From: Chloroflexota bacterium
GTDB lineage: Bacteria; Chloroflexota; Anaerolineae; JAAEKA01
Assembly: GCA_029558955.1 (NCBI GenBank)
Contig: JAKQCW010000317.1
Location: 1 to 58,383, forward strand
DNA length: 58,383 bases
Direction: 5' to 3'
In this document: one piece after another, positions 47,507 to 58,383 of the stretch
How positions within the stretch are numbered: position 1 is the first letter of the stretch
Layout of the letters: the number at the start of each line of letters is the position of its first letter
The notes under the pieces: generated by a model
What the model was told of the DNA's origin: nothing
Database searches by the model: none
Seen by the model: only the letters and a program-made list of their open reading frames with translations
Program-made: the position numbers and the translations under genes

Positions 47507-49751
47507 GCACTCTGCCGCCGCCGGCCAGGTGCGCGCCTGGCGCACCCCGGTCAACTGGCCGCTGCGGATCGGACTGGCGCTGCTGGCGTTGATCCTGCTG
47601 CTGGCCTGGATCGGCCCCAAGATCGCGCCGCATGATCCTGTCAAGCCGGTGTACATCGTGCAGGATCCGGCGACTCAGGCCTTTGTCAAGCCGCCCTTCC
47701 GGCCTGGTCAGATGCCGGGCTTTCTGCTGGGCGCGGACACCCTGGGGCGCGACACCCTGAGCCAGATCTTGTGGGCGCTGCGGCCAACGCTGATCTTGGT
47801 GTTGGCGGCAGCCGCGGTGCGTCTGCTGCTGGGGTTGGTGATCGGCGTGGCCTCGGGTTGGAGCACAGGATGGTTTGCCCGGCTGCTGGGGAGCATCACG
47901 ACCCTGGCCGTGTCCATCCCCGTGCTGTTGGTGGCGCTCTGCCTGGTGGCCGCCTTTGGCCCGCAGTGGGGCGTTTGGGCCTTCGTCCTCGGTTTGTGTC
48001 TGACGGGCTGGGCCGAGTCGGCCCGGGTGATCCACGACCAGACCAGCCTGGTCAAGACTCAGCCCTACGTCGAGGCGGCGCACGCTTTGGGCGCGCCTGG
48101 TCTGGGCGCGGTGAGCAGGCATGTGTTGCCCCACGTGTTGCCCACCGTCTGGATTCTGCTGCCCCTGGAGATCAGCACCGCGCTGCTGGCGACGGCCGGC
48201 TTGGGCTTCTTGGGCTATTTCGTCAACGCCATCTGGGTGCCTCTGGGAGATTGGACGGCGGTGCGCGTGGCCGGCCAGCCGGAGCTGGGGCAGATGCTGG
48301 CCAGCGGCGCACTCATCGTCCAGCAGCACCCTTGGCTGCTGTTGACCACGGGCGCAACGATCTTCACCCTGATCCTGACCTTCAACCTCCTGGGCGAGGG
48401 GCTGCGCCGGCAGGCCGACCCGACGCGTGTGCGGCGGCGCCAGGGACGGCTCGGCCGGGCGGTCGAGCGTGCCAGCCGGTCGGCCAGCCAACTGGCGCTG
48501 GAGCGGCTGGCCATGGGGAGCGGCGGCCTGGTCACGGCTCTGGGCGTGGGCGCGCTGCTGCTGCTGATATCGATCAGCACCGTGGCGCTGCTGCGCACCT
48601 CGGCCATCCCCACGGCCGCCTCGGTCATCGAGGCGCCGGGAGGGCATCTGTGGGCTGCCGGGCGCCACGATGCCCAGGGCACCTACTGGGCAAACCGGTT
48701 GGGCCCCACCCAGCCGCAGATCGTCTGGTCCCTGAAAGATGAGGCTGGTTGGGCTGGCGGTCCGGCGGTGGCAGCCGATGGCACGGTGTATCTCATCGCC
48801 AAAGACGGTCGTCTGGTCGCGGTAAACCCAGCCGGCGACGTGATCTGGACAGCGCGGCTGCCCGGCGAACCGTTCGGCGCGCCGGCGTTGAGCGCCGAAG
48901 GCAACATCTACGTGCTGGATCGCGCGGGGGTGCTCTATGTGCTGGGGCCGGAGGCGGATCTGGTCGGGGCCGTTCAGGCGGATCCGGGCGTCGCGCCCCT
49001 GTCCAGCCCGGTGGTGGACGCCAACGGCGTGGCCTATTTCGCCACCGAGCGCAGCATGGTGGCGGTACGGCCGGGCGGCTCCGTGGTGTGGCGGGTCAGC
49101 TTGCCAACCTACAGCTACCTCAATCCGCAGCCGATCCTCTCTGCGGATGGGCAATATGTCTTCTTCGAAGATATTGCGTTGGATGCGGCCACCGGCAGGA
49201 CCGTGGTCGGGGCCAGCGATGCGCTGCTGGATCGCTTTCTGGTGGGCGCTGACGGCAAGCTGTACCTGGCCGGCCAGAGCGGTTTCGCGGCTGTCACCCT
49301 GGACGGAGAGGGAGCGCACATCCAGCCGCAGGGGCAGATCGATCTGCTCAACCTGTCGCTGGGGCAGCGCATTCCCGCTGCGGCCGGCGTTGCGCCCAGC
49401 GGCCGGTTTTGGGTCTTCTACAGCAGCCCCTTCGATGCTGCCAAGCTGCTGTGGACCGAGGCCAACGGCCATACGCTGAACGTGGTGAACTACACCTGGT
49501 CAGGCGGCACGGGCCGGCTGGTGGGGTTGAGCGCGAATGGCACGGTCTATGCCTGCGGCAGCAACGGGCGCACACAGCGGGGCGGCGTCCTGGAATGCAG
49601 CAGCTACCTGGTGGACCGGCCGGCGGAGACGTGGAAGCTGGAAATCGAGCCGGGCGGCGCCCTGGTCGGCGGCGCGCTGGTCGATGGGCGGCTCTACATC
49701 GTGAGCGGGAACGCGCTGGTTGCCATCGAGGATGGGGAGGAGAACAGGTGA
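47499..49751 (+). CDS. DppC-type ABC permease fused to PQQ-like beta-propeller
   Basis: 750 residues from ATG 47499. Residues 1-305 form a DppC/OppC permease (LGADTLGRDTLSQILWALRP near 78; EAA loop AHALGAPGLGAVSRHVLPHVLP near 194). A basic linker (308-340) and an additional membrane helix (347-366) follow, and residues ~383-750 are a PQQ/YVTN-like beta-propeller with repeats such as GPAVAADGTVYLIAKDGRLVAVNPAG and APALSAEGNIYVLDRAGVLY. The additional helix would put the propeller outside the cell. The fusion is in one uninterrupted frame and ends with a normal stop. Confidence 0.87.
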   Translation: MSEHSAAAGQVRAWRTPVNWPLRIGLALLALILLLAWIGPKIAPHDPVKPVYIVQDPATQAFVKPPFRPGQMPGFLLGADTLGRDTLSQILWALRPTLILVLAAAAVRLLLGLVIGVASGWSTGWFARLLGSITTLAVSIPVLLVALCLVAAFGPQWGVWAFVLGLCLTGWAESARVIHDQTSLVKTQPYVEAAHALGAPGLGAVSRHVLPHVLPTVWILLPLEISTALLATAGLGFLGYFVNAIWVPLGDWTAVRVAGQPELGQMLASGALIVQQHPWLLLTTGATIFTLILTFNLLGEGLRRQADPTRVRRRQGRLGRAVERASRSASQLALERLAMGSGGLVTALGVGALLLLISISTVALLRTSAIPTAASVIEAPGGHLWAAGRHDAQGTYWANRLGPTQPQIVWSLKDEAGWAGGPAVAADGTVYLIAKDGRLVAVNPAGDVIWTARLPGEPFGAPALSAEGNIYVLDRAGVLYVLGPEADLVGAVQADPGVAPLSSPVVDANGVAYFATERSMVAVRPGGSVVWRVSLPTYSYLNPQPILSADGQYVFFEDIALDAATGRTVVGASDALLDRFLVGADGKLYLAGQSGFAAVTLDGEGAHIQPQGQIDLLNLSLGQRIPAAAGVAPSGRFWVFYSSPFDAAKLLWTEANGHTLNVVNYTWSGGTGRLVGLSANGTVYACGSNGRTQRGGVLECSSYLVDRPAETWKLEIEPGGALVGGALVDGRLYIVSGNALVAIEDGEENR

Positions 49752-49820
49752 CGTGGGTGTATTCCCGCCTGGTTGAGAGCCTTTGGGTTTTTGTGCGCCC
49801 ACCGCGACTCGTGTACGTAG

Positions 49821-52287
<2,467 letters not shown>

Positions 52288-52289
52288 TC

Positions 52290-52664
52290 ATGGCCTATCT
52301 TGTCGTTTTAGTGCTGGACGATCCCGATCGCAGCGATGCGCTGTTGACGGCCTGGGAGCAGGCCGGCGCGCGCGGCGTCACCATCCTGGAGAGCAGCGGC
52401 CTCGGACGCGCGCGGAACGCCGCGCTGAAGGAGGAGATGCCTCTGCTGCCCAGCCTGCGCAACCTCATGCGTAGCCGAGAGGAGCACCACCGCACCTTCT
52501 TCTCAGTGGTCGAGAACGAGGCGCAGGTGGAGGCGCTAGCCGCCGCGGCGCAGCAGGTGGCCGGCGATTTCAGCCAGCCGCACAGCGGGCTGCTCTTTGC
52601 CCTGCCCCTCTCGCATGTCTATGGCCTGGCGAAAGCGCCGCCGGCCGGCAAGGAGCGGCGCTAA
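52290..52664 (+). CDS. PII-like (ferredoxin-fold) small regulatory protein
   Basis: 124 residues: YLVVLVLDDPDRSDALLTAWEQAGARGVTILESSGLGRAR then a variable loop and HRTFFSVVENEAQVEALAAAAQQV, FALPLSHVYGL. The beta-alpha-beta-beta-alpha-beta order, and GVTILESSGLG like the PII GxTvxxvxGxG strand-turn, indicate the PII/CutA superfamily. Starts 2 nt after the antiporter stop with GAGGAG upstream, so it is probably made with the antiporter and may control it. Ligand unknown. Confidence 0.7.
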   Translation: MAYLVVLVLDDPDRSDALLTAWEQAGARGVTILESSGLGRARNAALKEEMPLLPSLRNLMRSREEHHRTFFSVVENEAQVEALAAAAQQVAGDFSQPHSGLLFALPLSHVYGLAKAPPAGKERR

Positions 52665-52666
52665 CT

Positions 52667-53368
52667 GTGGCCGGCTCCGGCATCTTTGCCCTGATTCCCG
52701 CCTACAACGAGGCGACGCGCATCAGCCCGGTGATCGAGATCGCCCGCCTTCACCTGCCGGCTTTGGTGGTGGATGACGGCTCTCAAGATGACACGGCCGG
52801 CGTGGCTGAGAGGGCCGGCGCCACGGTGCTGCGGCAGCTTCCCAACCAGGGCAAGGGCGCGGCGCTGCGCGCTGGCCTGCGTTGGGGACTGGCCCGTGGC
52901 TATGATGCGGCGCTGACCCTGGACGCCGACGGCCAACATGACCCGGCCGAGATCCCGGCCTTTCTGGCCCGCTATGCGGCGGATCACCCTGACCTGCTGA
53001 TCGGCTGCCGCGACTTCAGCCAGATGCCGCTGGCGCGCCGCGTGGCCAATACCCTGGGACGTTGGAGCTTCTCCTGGGCGCTGGGCCAACGGGTCGAGGA
53101 CAATCAATCGGGCTACCGCCTGCTCAGCCGGCGCATGGCTGAGGCGGTGCTGGACAGCCAGGAACAGGGCTTCGAGTTCGAGGTCGAGATGATCGTCGCC
53201 TGCGTGCAGGCGGGCTATGCCCTGGCCTGGATCCCCATCCGCACCATCTACGGCGACCAGGGCAGCCATATCGACCCCTGGACGCACGCGGTGAACTGGG
53301 TGCGCATGGTGCGGCAGACGCGGCGTGCCATGAGAACCGGGCGACGGAATGACGGAAAGGAGATCTGA
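52667..53368 (+). CDS. GT2 family glycosyltransferase (DPM/undecaprenyl-type)
   Basis: 233 residues: ALIPAYNEATRISPVIE, VVDDGSQDDTAGVAERAGATVLRQLPNQGKGAALRAGL, LTLDADGQHDP (DxD) and DNQSGYRLLS are typical of polyprenyl-phosphate sugar transferases. No C-terminal membrane helices. GTG start at 52667, AGGAG eleven nt upstream; follows the PII-like stop by 2 nt. Its link to the antiporter pair may be only transcriptional. Confidence 0.88.
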   Translation: MAGSGIFALIPAYNEATRISPVIEIARLHLPALVVDDGSQDDTAGVAERAGATVLRQLPNQGKGAALRAGLRWGLARGYDAALTLDADGQHDPAEIPAFLARYAADHPDLLIGCRDFSQMPLARRVANTLGRWSFSWALGQRVEDNQSGYRLLSRRMAEAVLDSQEQGFEFEVEMIVACVQAGYALAWIPIRTIYGDQGSHIDPWTHAVNWVRMVRQTRRAMRTGRRNDGKEI

Positions 53369-53369
53369 C

Positions 53370-54881
53370 GTGCAGGAGAAGTTCAACGAATTGAAGGCGC
53401 GGCTGTTGGAGGTCACTGACCTGTACAGCGCCGCGGCGCTGTTGTACTGGGATCAGGCCACCTACATGCCGCCGGGCGGGGCTGAGGCGCGTGGCCGCCA
53501 ACTGGCCGCGCTCAGCCAGTTGGCCCAGGAGCGCTTCACCGATCCGGCCGTGGGCCGGCTGCTGGATGAGTTGCAGCCGTATGCCGAAAGCCTGCCCGAC
53601 GACAGCGACGAGGCCAGCCTGGTGCGGGTCACCCGGCGCCAATACCAGCGGGCGACCCGGCTGCCCGCGGCCTTCGTGGCGGAGGTGTCGCAGCATGCGG
53701 CCCGCTCCTTCCAGGCCTGGACCACGGCGCGGCCGGCCAATGACTTCGCGGCCATGCAGCCGCTGCTGGAGAAGACGCTGGAGCTGAGCCAGCGCGCGGC
53801 CGAGTACTATGGCTGGCCGGCTGGCGGCCATCTGGCCGATGCCCTGATCGAGGAGGCTGACTATGGCATGACCGTAGCCACGCTGCGGCCACTCTTTGCT
53901 GCGCTGCGCGACCGTCTGACGCCGCTGGTGGCCGCGATCCAGCGCCAGCCCGCGCCGGATGACGCCTTTCTCCACCGCCATTATCCGGAGCAGCAGCAGT
54001 GGGACTTCGGCGTGGAGGTGATCAAGCGCTTTGGCTACGACTTTCAGCGCGGCCGACAGGACAAGACCCATCACCCCTTCATGATCAAGTTCGGGCCGGG
54101 CGACGTGCGCATCACCACCCGTTTCCATGAGGATGACCTGGGCGATGGGCTTTTCTCGACCATGCACGAGGCGGGCCATGCCCTGTACGAGCAGGGCATC
54201 GATCCGGCGCTGGATGGGACGCCGCTGGGCGGTGGAACCTCGGCCGGCGTGCATGAGAGCCAGTCGCGGCTGTGGGAGAACCTGGTGGGGCGCAGCCGGC
54301 CCTTCTGGAGCTACACCTATCCGCAGTTGCAGGCGGTTTTCCCGGAACAACTGGGCGATGTCTCTCTCGACAGCTTCTACCGGGCCATCAACAAGGTACA
54401 GCCCGGCCTGAACCGCGTCGATGCCGACGAGGTGACCTACAACCTGCACGTCATCATTCGTTTCGAGCTGGAGCTGGCGCTGTTGGAGGGCAGTCTGGCA
54501 GTCAGAGACCTGCCCGAGGCCTGGCGCGCCAGCTACCGCGCCGCCCTGGGCGTGGAGGTTCCCGATGACCGGAATGGCGTCTTGCAGGACATGCACTGGT
54601 ACTACAGCCAGATCGGCGGCGGCTTCCAGGGCTACACCTTGGGCAACATCATGAGCGCCGCCTTCTGGCAGGCCGCCCATGCCGCCCACCCGGAGATCGA
54701 CCAGCAGATCGCTCAAGGTCGTTTCGACACCCTGCTGGGCTGGCTGCGCGACCAGATCCATCGACACGGCAGCAAATTCACCGCGGCCGAGCTGGTGCAG
54801 CGCATCACCGGCGCACCGCTGAGCATCGAGCCGTACATGGGCTATTTGCAGGCCAAGTATGGCGAGTTATATGGGCTGTAA
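53370..54881 (+). CDS. Carboxypeptidase Taq-type (M32) metallopeptidase
   Basis: 503 residues from GTG 53370 (AAAGGAG 7 nt upstream). All-helical M32 fold with LYWDQATYMPPGGAEARG near 30, the zinc motif HEAGH near 262 with downstream Glu in GVHESQSRLWENLVGRS, and IRFELELALLEG. Removes C-terminal residues from peptides in the cytoplasm. The longer frame from 53349 overlaps the GT2 gene and is not preferred. Its stop TAA is part of the first heptamer downstream. Confidence 0.93.
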   Translation: MQEKFNELKARLLEVTDLYSAAALLYWDQATYMPPGGAEARGRQLAALSQLAQERFTDPAVGRLLDELQPYAESLPDDSDEASLVRVTRRQYQRATRLPAAFVAEVSQHAARSFQAWTTARPANDFAAMQPLLEKTLELSQRAAEYYGWPAGGHLADALIEEADYGMTVATLRPLFAALRDRLTPLVAAIQRQPAPDDAFLHRHYPEQQQWDFGVEVIKRFGYDFQRGRQDKTHHPFMIKFGPGDVRITTRFHEDDLGDGLFSTMHEAGHALYEQGIDPALDGTPLGGGTSAGVHESQSRLWENLVGRSRPFWSYTYPQLQAVFPEQLGDVSLDSFYRAINKVQPGLNRVDADEVTYNLHVIIRFELELALLEGSLAVRDLPEAWRASYRAALGVEVPDDRNGVLQDMHWYYSQIGGGFQGYTLGNIMSAAFWQAAHAAHPEIDQQIAQGRFDTLLGWLRDQIHRHGSKFTAAELVQRITGAPLSIEPYMGYLQAKYGELYGL

Positions 54882-55141
54882 TGCGTAATGCGTAATGCGT
54901 AATCGGAATGGCGGGAGTCGTGTTTGGTTTGCGTAACTCGTAACTCGTAACTCGTAACCCGGAATGGCGGGAGTCGTCTCTGATTTCCGGGTTACGAGTT
55001 ACGTGTTACGGGTTACGAGTTACGTATTACAGGGTTCCGGTTCACGGCTGACGACTTCCGGTTACGCATTACGAGTTACGAGTTACGCATCACACCACCC
55101 AGAATCCCGGACAAACCTCGCACTTACGCATCACGCATCAC
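54879..55141. repeat. Heptamer hairpin element, locus I
   Basis: Three TAATGCG units, a linker CGGAATGGCGGGAGTCG, four CGTAACT/CGTAACC units, a second copy of the linker, then inverted TTACGAG/TTACGTG/TTACGGG units, and a degenerate second inverted run up to 55141. It fills the 297-nt gap before the cyclophilin gene. Confidence 0.9.
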
Positions 55142-55178
55142 ATCGAACCACGACATCCACCAACGAAAGGACTTTCTC

Positions 55179-55664
55179 ATGAGCAGCAAACAATGGGCGA
55201 ACCCGCCTGAGATGCAGATCGACCCCAAGAAGCAGTACACGGCCACCATCGCCACCAACCGGGGCAACATTGTCATCGAGCTCTACCCACAGCAGGCGCC
55301 CAAGACGGTCAACAACTTCGTCTTCCTGGCGCGTCAGGGCTTCTATGACGGCGTCACCTTTCACCGGGTGATCCGCGACTTCATGATTCAGGGCGGCGAT
55401 CCGACCGGCATGGGCACGGGCGGCCCCGGCTATCGCTTTGAGGATGAGGTGCGCAACAACACGCTCAAGCACGAGATGGGCGTGCTCTCCATGGCCAATG
55501 CCGGTCCCAACACCAACGGCAGCCAGTTCTTCATCACCCATTCTCCCCAGCCGCACCTGAACGGCAAGCACACGGTCTTTGGCAAGGTGACCAACGGCAT
55601 GAACGTGGTCAACAGCATCCGCCAGGGGGATGTGATGACCGCGGTCACCATCGACGAAAGCTAG
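55179..55664 (+). CDS. Cyclophilin-type peptidyl-prolyl cis-trans isomerase
   Basis: 161 residues, cytoplasmic form without a signal peptide. Active-site pattern is intact: [27 protein letters not shown] (catalytic Arg), [28 protein letters not shown]. Speeds proline isomerisation in protein folding. AAAGGA is upstream of the ATG. Monocistronic between a heptamer element and a palindrome. Confidence 0.95.
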   Translation: MSSKQWANPPEMQIDPKKQYTATIATNRGNIVIELYPQQAPKTVNNFVFLARQGFYDGVTFHRVIRDFMIQGGDPTGMGTGGPGYRFEDEVRNNTLKHEMGVLSMANAGPNTNGSQFFITHSPQPHLNGKHTVFGKVTNGMNVVNSIRQGDVMTAVTIDES

Positions 55665-56039
55665 ACAACCGCACCCGCTGCCGTTCTGAACCCCTCCGCC
55701 GCTCTGGCCGGTCTCCGACCGAGCCTGCCGGGGCGCGACCGTTGGCCTTTGCAGTCAACGGCCACGGCCAGTCTTCTGAGAGCCAGGTGTGAGCATATGC
55801 TCACACCTGGCTCTTTGTCATTGGCCAAGTCACCGCCCAGATGCCCGGCGCTTTCGCCCGGCGTCGATGGCTGAGCGGAAACTTTGCAAGTTTATCGCCG
55901 CTTTTGTCAAAATCTCCTGACAGACAGTCGGCGGTGAATTCTGGTAAGATACATCCAAGGTGATCTGCGTCAGCCTGTCATGCCGCAATGACCGTTTCAA
56001 TGTCGGGTTCCTGAGATCAATTGGAAAGAGAGGAAATCC
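55665..56039. other. Cyclophilin to anchor-K intergenic region
   Basis: Contains a degenerate copy of the GGTCTCC.GACC repeat (55704-55723), a CCGTTG/CAACGG hairpin, the 36-bp palindrome, and an extended -10 TGGTAAGAT (55942-55950) that could drive the downstream gene with a ~85-nt leader. No gene is seen. Confidence 0.6.
55779..55814. terminator. Perfect 36-bp palindrome, probable cyclophilin terminator
   Basis: AGAGCCAGGTGTGAGCAT followed at once by its exact reverse complement, then TTGTCATT. 18-bp arms with no designed loop; the U-tract is weak. Confidence 0.7.
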
Positions 56040-57308
56040 ATGCGCACATACTTCAACAACTTCCGGACGCGACGGTGGGCGCGCCGGGCCGTGATTGTCA
56101 GCGCCACCCTGGCCCTGACCTTGGTCTTCGCCGCCGCGGCCTTCGCCTTGACCGCAGGCAACGTGGACGGCGTGTGGGGCAATCCCACGCCGTCGAACAC
56201 CACCGAGTTCCGCTGGTGCTATGGGCCGGACAACGTCAGCGGCCCTGCCGGCGACCCAACTAATTGCAGCACGAGCAATGCGGGCATCCAGAATGGGTCG
56301 CCTGGCAGCAGCACCCTCGCCGACGAGAACCAGTTCCGCTATGGAACGCCGACCCTCGGCTCGGGCAGCCAGTACCGCAGCGGCTACGGCTTCAACGGCA
56401 ACAACAACGTGGGCCCGATCACGGCCAACCAACCCTTCTTCCTGGGCCGTTTCACCCATTACAACAAGCCGATCCAGGCTAATAACGTCTTGACCGGCAT
56501 CGGTCTGGCGGTCACCCTCACGGACCTGAAGTGCGACGACAACAGCACGCCGACTGAGGGCAGCACGCAAACCTTCAACTACACCTTCACCCACGATGAG
56601 ACTGACAACAACGCCAGCCCATGCCCCTATGGCGACTCCACGGGCTATGGCTGCGACGACAAGGTGACGGTGAGCCAGCAGGCCGACACGACCTTCACCT
56701 GCCCCGAAGGGGAGCGGACGGTGCAGATCCTGGGCTTCTACACCAACGCCAACTGCCATCTGAGCTATTCGGGTCCCACCTCGGCCTCCTTCATCACCGG
56801 CGAGCGCCAGGACAACCCGGCCTGCCTCTGGGCGCGCATCTCTGATCCCTCCGAGCCGCTGGCTGTGAGCCTGGCTTCGTTCGGCGCCCAGTGGAGCGGC
56901 GATCAGGTCGCCGTCACCTGGGACACGGTCAGCGAGATCGACAATCTGGGCTTCAAGCTCTATCGCAGCCAGACGGCTGACGCGTTGGGCGAGCTGGTCA
57001 CGGCGGAGATGATCCCGTCGCAGTCGCCGGGCGGCACCCAGGGCTTCAGCTACAGCTTCACGGACAGCAACGTGACGCCGGGCAGCACCTACTGGTACAC
57101 CCTGGCCGACGTGGACGTGTGGGGCGTTGAGACTGCCCATGGGCCGGTGAGCGCCGCTCCGCAGACGCCCACCGCGGTGACGCTGGCCAGCCTGGCCGCT
57201 GACACGACGCCGGCCTCGCCGGTCCTGCCTGCCCTCCTGGCCCTGACCCTGGCGCTGGCAGCGCTGGGCGCCGGCCTGGTCTGGCGCAGCCGCACGCAGG
57301 CCCGCTAA
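56040..57308 (+). CDS. Secreted choice-of-anchor-K-like protein with C-terminal membrane anchor
   Basis: 422 residues. Basic N-terminus then signal helix (AVIVSATLALTLVFAAAAFALTAG). The body starts GVWGNPTPSNTTEF and includes FFLGRFTHYNKPIQANNVLTGIGLAVTLTD, the FTHYN pattern of choice-of-anchor-K domains; several Cys residues could form disulphides. A fibronectin-III-like segment (VTWDTVSEIDNLGFKLYRS ... STYWYTLADVDVWG) follows, then a Pro/Ala linker and a C-terminal helix with Arg tail (LPALLALTLALAALGAGLVWRSR), a sorting-signal-like end. Composition is Asn/Thr/Gly-rich compared with neighbours. Surface role unknown. Confidence 0.8.
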   Translation: MRTYFNNFRTRRWARRAVIVSATLALTLVFAAAAFALTAGNVDGVWGNPTPSNTTEFRWCYGPDNVSGPAGDPTNCSTSNAGIQNGSPGSSTLADENQFRYGTPTLGSGSQYRSGYGFNGNNNVGPITANQPFFLGRFTHYNKPIQANNVLTGIGLAVTLTDLKCDDNSTPTEGSTQTFNYTFTHDETDNNASPCPYGDSTGYGCDDKVTVSQQADTTFTCPEGERTVQILGFYTNANCHLSYSGPTSASFITGERQDNPACLWARISDPSEPLAVSLASFGAQWSGDQVAVTWDTVSEIDNLGFKLYRSQTADALGELVTAEMIPSQSPGGTQGFSYSFTDSNVTPGSTYWYTLADVDVWGVETAHGPVSAAPQTPTAVTLASLAADTTPASPVLPALLALTLALAALGAGLVWRSRTQAR

Positions 57309-57336
57309 GGCGCTGGCCTCGCCTGTGACATGGCAG

Positions 57337-57369
57337 AACGCCTCTGTCCAACCGGACAGAGGCGTTTTT
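57337..57369 (+). terminator. Intrinsic terminator
   Basis: AACGCCTCTGTCC, loop AACC, GGACAGAGGCGTT, then TTTC: a perfect 13-bp stem with U-tract ending the gene at 57308. It lies in the convergent gap and may also slow minus-strand transcripts. Confidence 0.9.
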
Positions 57370-57410
57370 CTTGGCGCGGCCAACCCTGTGGACCTTGAGT
57401 CGCTGCCTGA

Positions 57411-58373
57411 TCAGTTTCCTGCGTTGCGCGCGGCCGCATCCCCCGGCGCGATGTGGGCCTCTCCAGAGGCGGCCTGGGGGCGGGCCCCATTGATCTCGAA
57501 GCCGGCCAGCGCCTCCAGCGCCTTGACCAGGGCATGGTTGCCGTCGCCCGCCAAACCTCTGGCCTCCAGGGTGCGGTAGAGCTGGAAGATCAGCGCCGTG
57601 CCGGGCAAGGGCACGCCCTGCTGGTCGGCCGCCTCCAGCACCAGACGCAGGTCCTTCTGCTGCAAGGCGACGGTGAAGCCGGGCCGCCAGTCGCGGGCCA
57701 GGATCTGCGGTCCGCGGTTGCTGAGCATCCAACTGCCGGCCGCGCCGCCGCTGACCGCCTCCAGCGTCTTGTGCAGATCGACGCCGCCGGCCTGGGCCAG
57801 CAGCAGCGCCTCGCCCATGGCCAGGCAGTTGCCCACCACCAGCACCTGGTTGACCAGCTTGACCGTCTGGCCGGCGCCGTGGGGGCCGACGTGGGTGATG
57901 CGCTGGCCCATGGCCTGCAAGAGGGGCATGGCCCGCTGCACGGCCGCGGCCTCGCCTCCCACCATGATGCTCAACGTGCCGCGCGCCGCGCCTTCGCTGC
58001 CGCCGCTGACCGGCGCATCCAGCATGGCTGCCCCCTGCTCTGCCAGCGCGCGGGCCAGCTCACAGGTCACGGCTGGGCTGATGGTGCTCATGTCGATCAG
58101 CAGGCTGCCGGGGCGAATGCCATGGATCACCCCTTGCGGGCCCAGGATCACAGCCTGGACATCGGGCGTGTCGCTGACGCAGGTGATGATGATGTCGCTG
58201 GCCGCGGCCAGCTCGGCCGGCGTGGCGGCCAGCGCCGCGCCGCCGGCCGCCAGCGGCGCCATCTTCGAGCGCGTCCGGTTCCACACCGTCAAGGGAAAGC
58301 CCGCAGCCAGGATGTTGGCTGCCATGCCCGCGCCCATGATGCCCAATCCGATGAAACCAATGCGGTCGGTCAT
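57411..58373 (-). CDS. 3-hydroxyisobutyrate dehydrogenase family oxidoreductase
   Basis: 320 residues. N-terminal Rossmann domain IGFIGLGIMGAGMAANILAAGFPLTVWNRT (NAD(P)-binding; Asn-Arg-Thr after strand 2 favours NADPH), DAPVSGGSEGAARGTLSIMVGG substrate loop, catalytic Lys in GAGQTVKLVNQVLVVGNCLAMGEAL, and QQKDLRLVLEAA. Reduces or oxidises beta-hydroxyacids such as tartronate semialdehyde or 3-hydroxyisobutyrate; which is not decidable. The C-terminal ~25 residues beyond the domain are Ala/Gly-rich and not conserved in type. Confidence 0.92.
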   Translation of the reverse strand: MTDRIGFIGLGIMGAGMAANILAAGFPLTVWNRTRSKMAPLAAGGAALAATPAELAAASDIIITCVSDTPDVQAVILGPQGVIHGIRPGSLLIDMSTISPAVTCELARALAEQGAAMLDAPVSGGSEGAARGTLSIMVGGEAAAVQRAMPLLQAMGQRITHVGPHGAGQTVKLVNQVLVVGNCLAMGEALLLAQAGGVDLHKTLEAVSGGAAGSWMLSNRGPQILARDWRPGFTVALQQKDLRLVLEAADQQGVPLPGTALIFQLYRTLEARGLAGDGNHALVKALEALAGFEINGARPQAASGEAHIAPGDAAARNAGN

Positions 58374-58383
58374 AGTGATCTGT

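Overview
The window is a GC-rich bacterial chromosome segment with 52 recognisable protein genes, one riboswitch, one gene remnant and many structured intergenic repeats. Gene content points to Chloroflexota, probably an Anaerolineae-like filamentous or metagenomic lineage: multi-GAF SpoIIE phosphatase with STAS proteins, a nucleotidyltransferase fused to a degenerate phosphohexomutase domain, family-39 glycosyltransferases, an S-box leader, and polypeptides with a mix of ATG, GTG and TTG starts. This assignment is inference from gene families; there is no rRNA gene to confirm it. No tRNA, rRNA, CRISPR array, transposase or phage gene was seen.

Layout. 1-13324 (minus strand): glycan and envelope precursor genes, namely two GT39-like membrane enzymes, two GT2 enzymes, a polyprenyl diphosphate synthase, two phosphohexomutases (one GlmM) and a GDP-6-deoxyhexose set (Gmd, Rmd, a perosamine-synthase-like aminotransferase). 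13458-20780 (minus): S-adenosylmethionine cycle and salvage: metK, ahcY, a PfkB kinase that may be an adenosine kinase, a DNA methyltransferase and mtnA, the last behind a complete promoter / SAM-I riboswitch / terminator leader with an unusually long P3 arm. 20802-25166 (minus): ruvA, a response regulator, ruvC, yebC, pyrG. 25416-33800 (minus): a closely packed run of eight genes (two EEP-family hydrolases, ROK kinase, GNAT, sugar nucleotidyltransferase fusion, Lgt-like, LysM protein, IMPase-like) that starts at a near-consensus promoter lying only 8 nt from the ATG and ends at an intrinsic terminator.

34350-38835 (plus): a partner-switching module (two STAS proteins, an RsbW-like kinase, a 4xGAF-PP2C phosphatase) without a visible sigma factor. 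39170-42332: rpsO with a terminator-like leader, then pnp with an RG-rich tail, followed by four ~140-bp tandem repeats each holding two hairpins whose loops are mutually complementary. 43017-49751: lepB, HAD, a degenerate class II aldolase-like protein, pgmB, a DUF624-like membrane protein and two Dpp-type permeases, the second fused to an extracellular PQQ-like beta-propeller. 49901-54881: a CcrM/HinfI-like DNA methyltransferase, CPA2 antiporter, PII-like protein, GT2 and an M32 carboxypeptidase. 55179-58373: a cyclophilin, a secreted choice-of-anchor-K-like protein and a 3-hydroxyisobutyrate-dehydrogenase-family enzyme.

The most striking feature is a dispersed element seen at nine intergenic sites: arrays of the heptamer CGTAAYN, a CGGA..TCCGG linker, and usually an inverted array, giving long potential hairpins. 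In several cases the array begins at the stop codon of the upstream gene and supplies the stop and the last residues (Arg-Asn-X), suggesting that the element inserts or grows at gene 3' ends.
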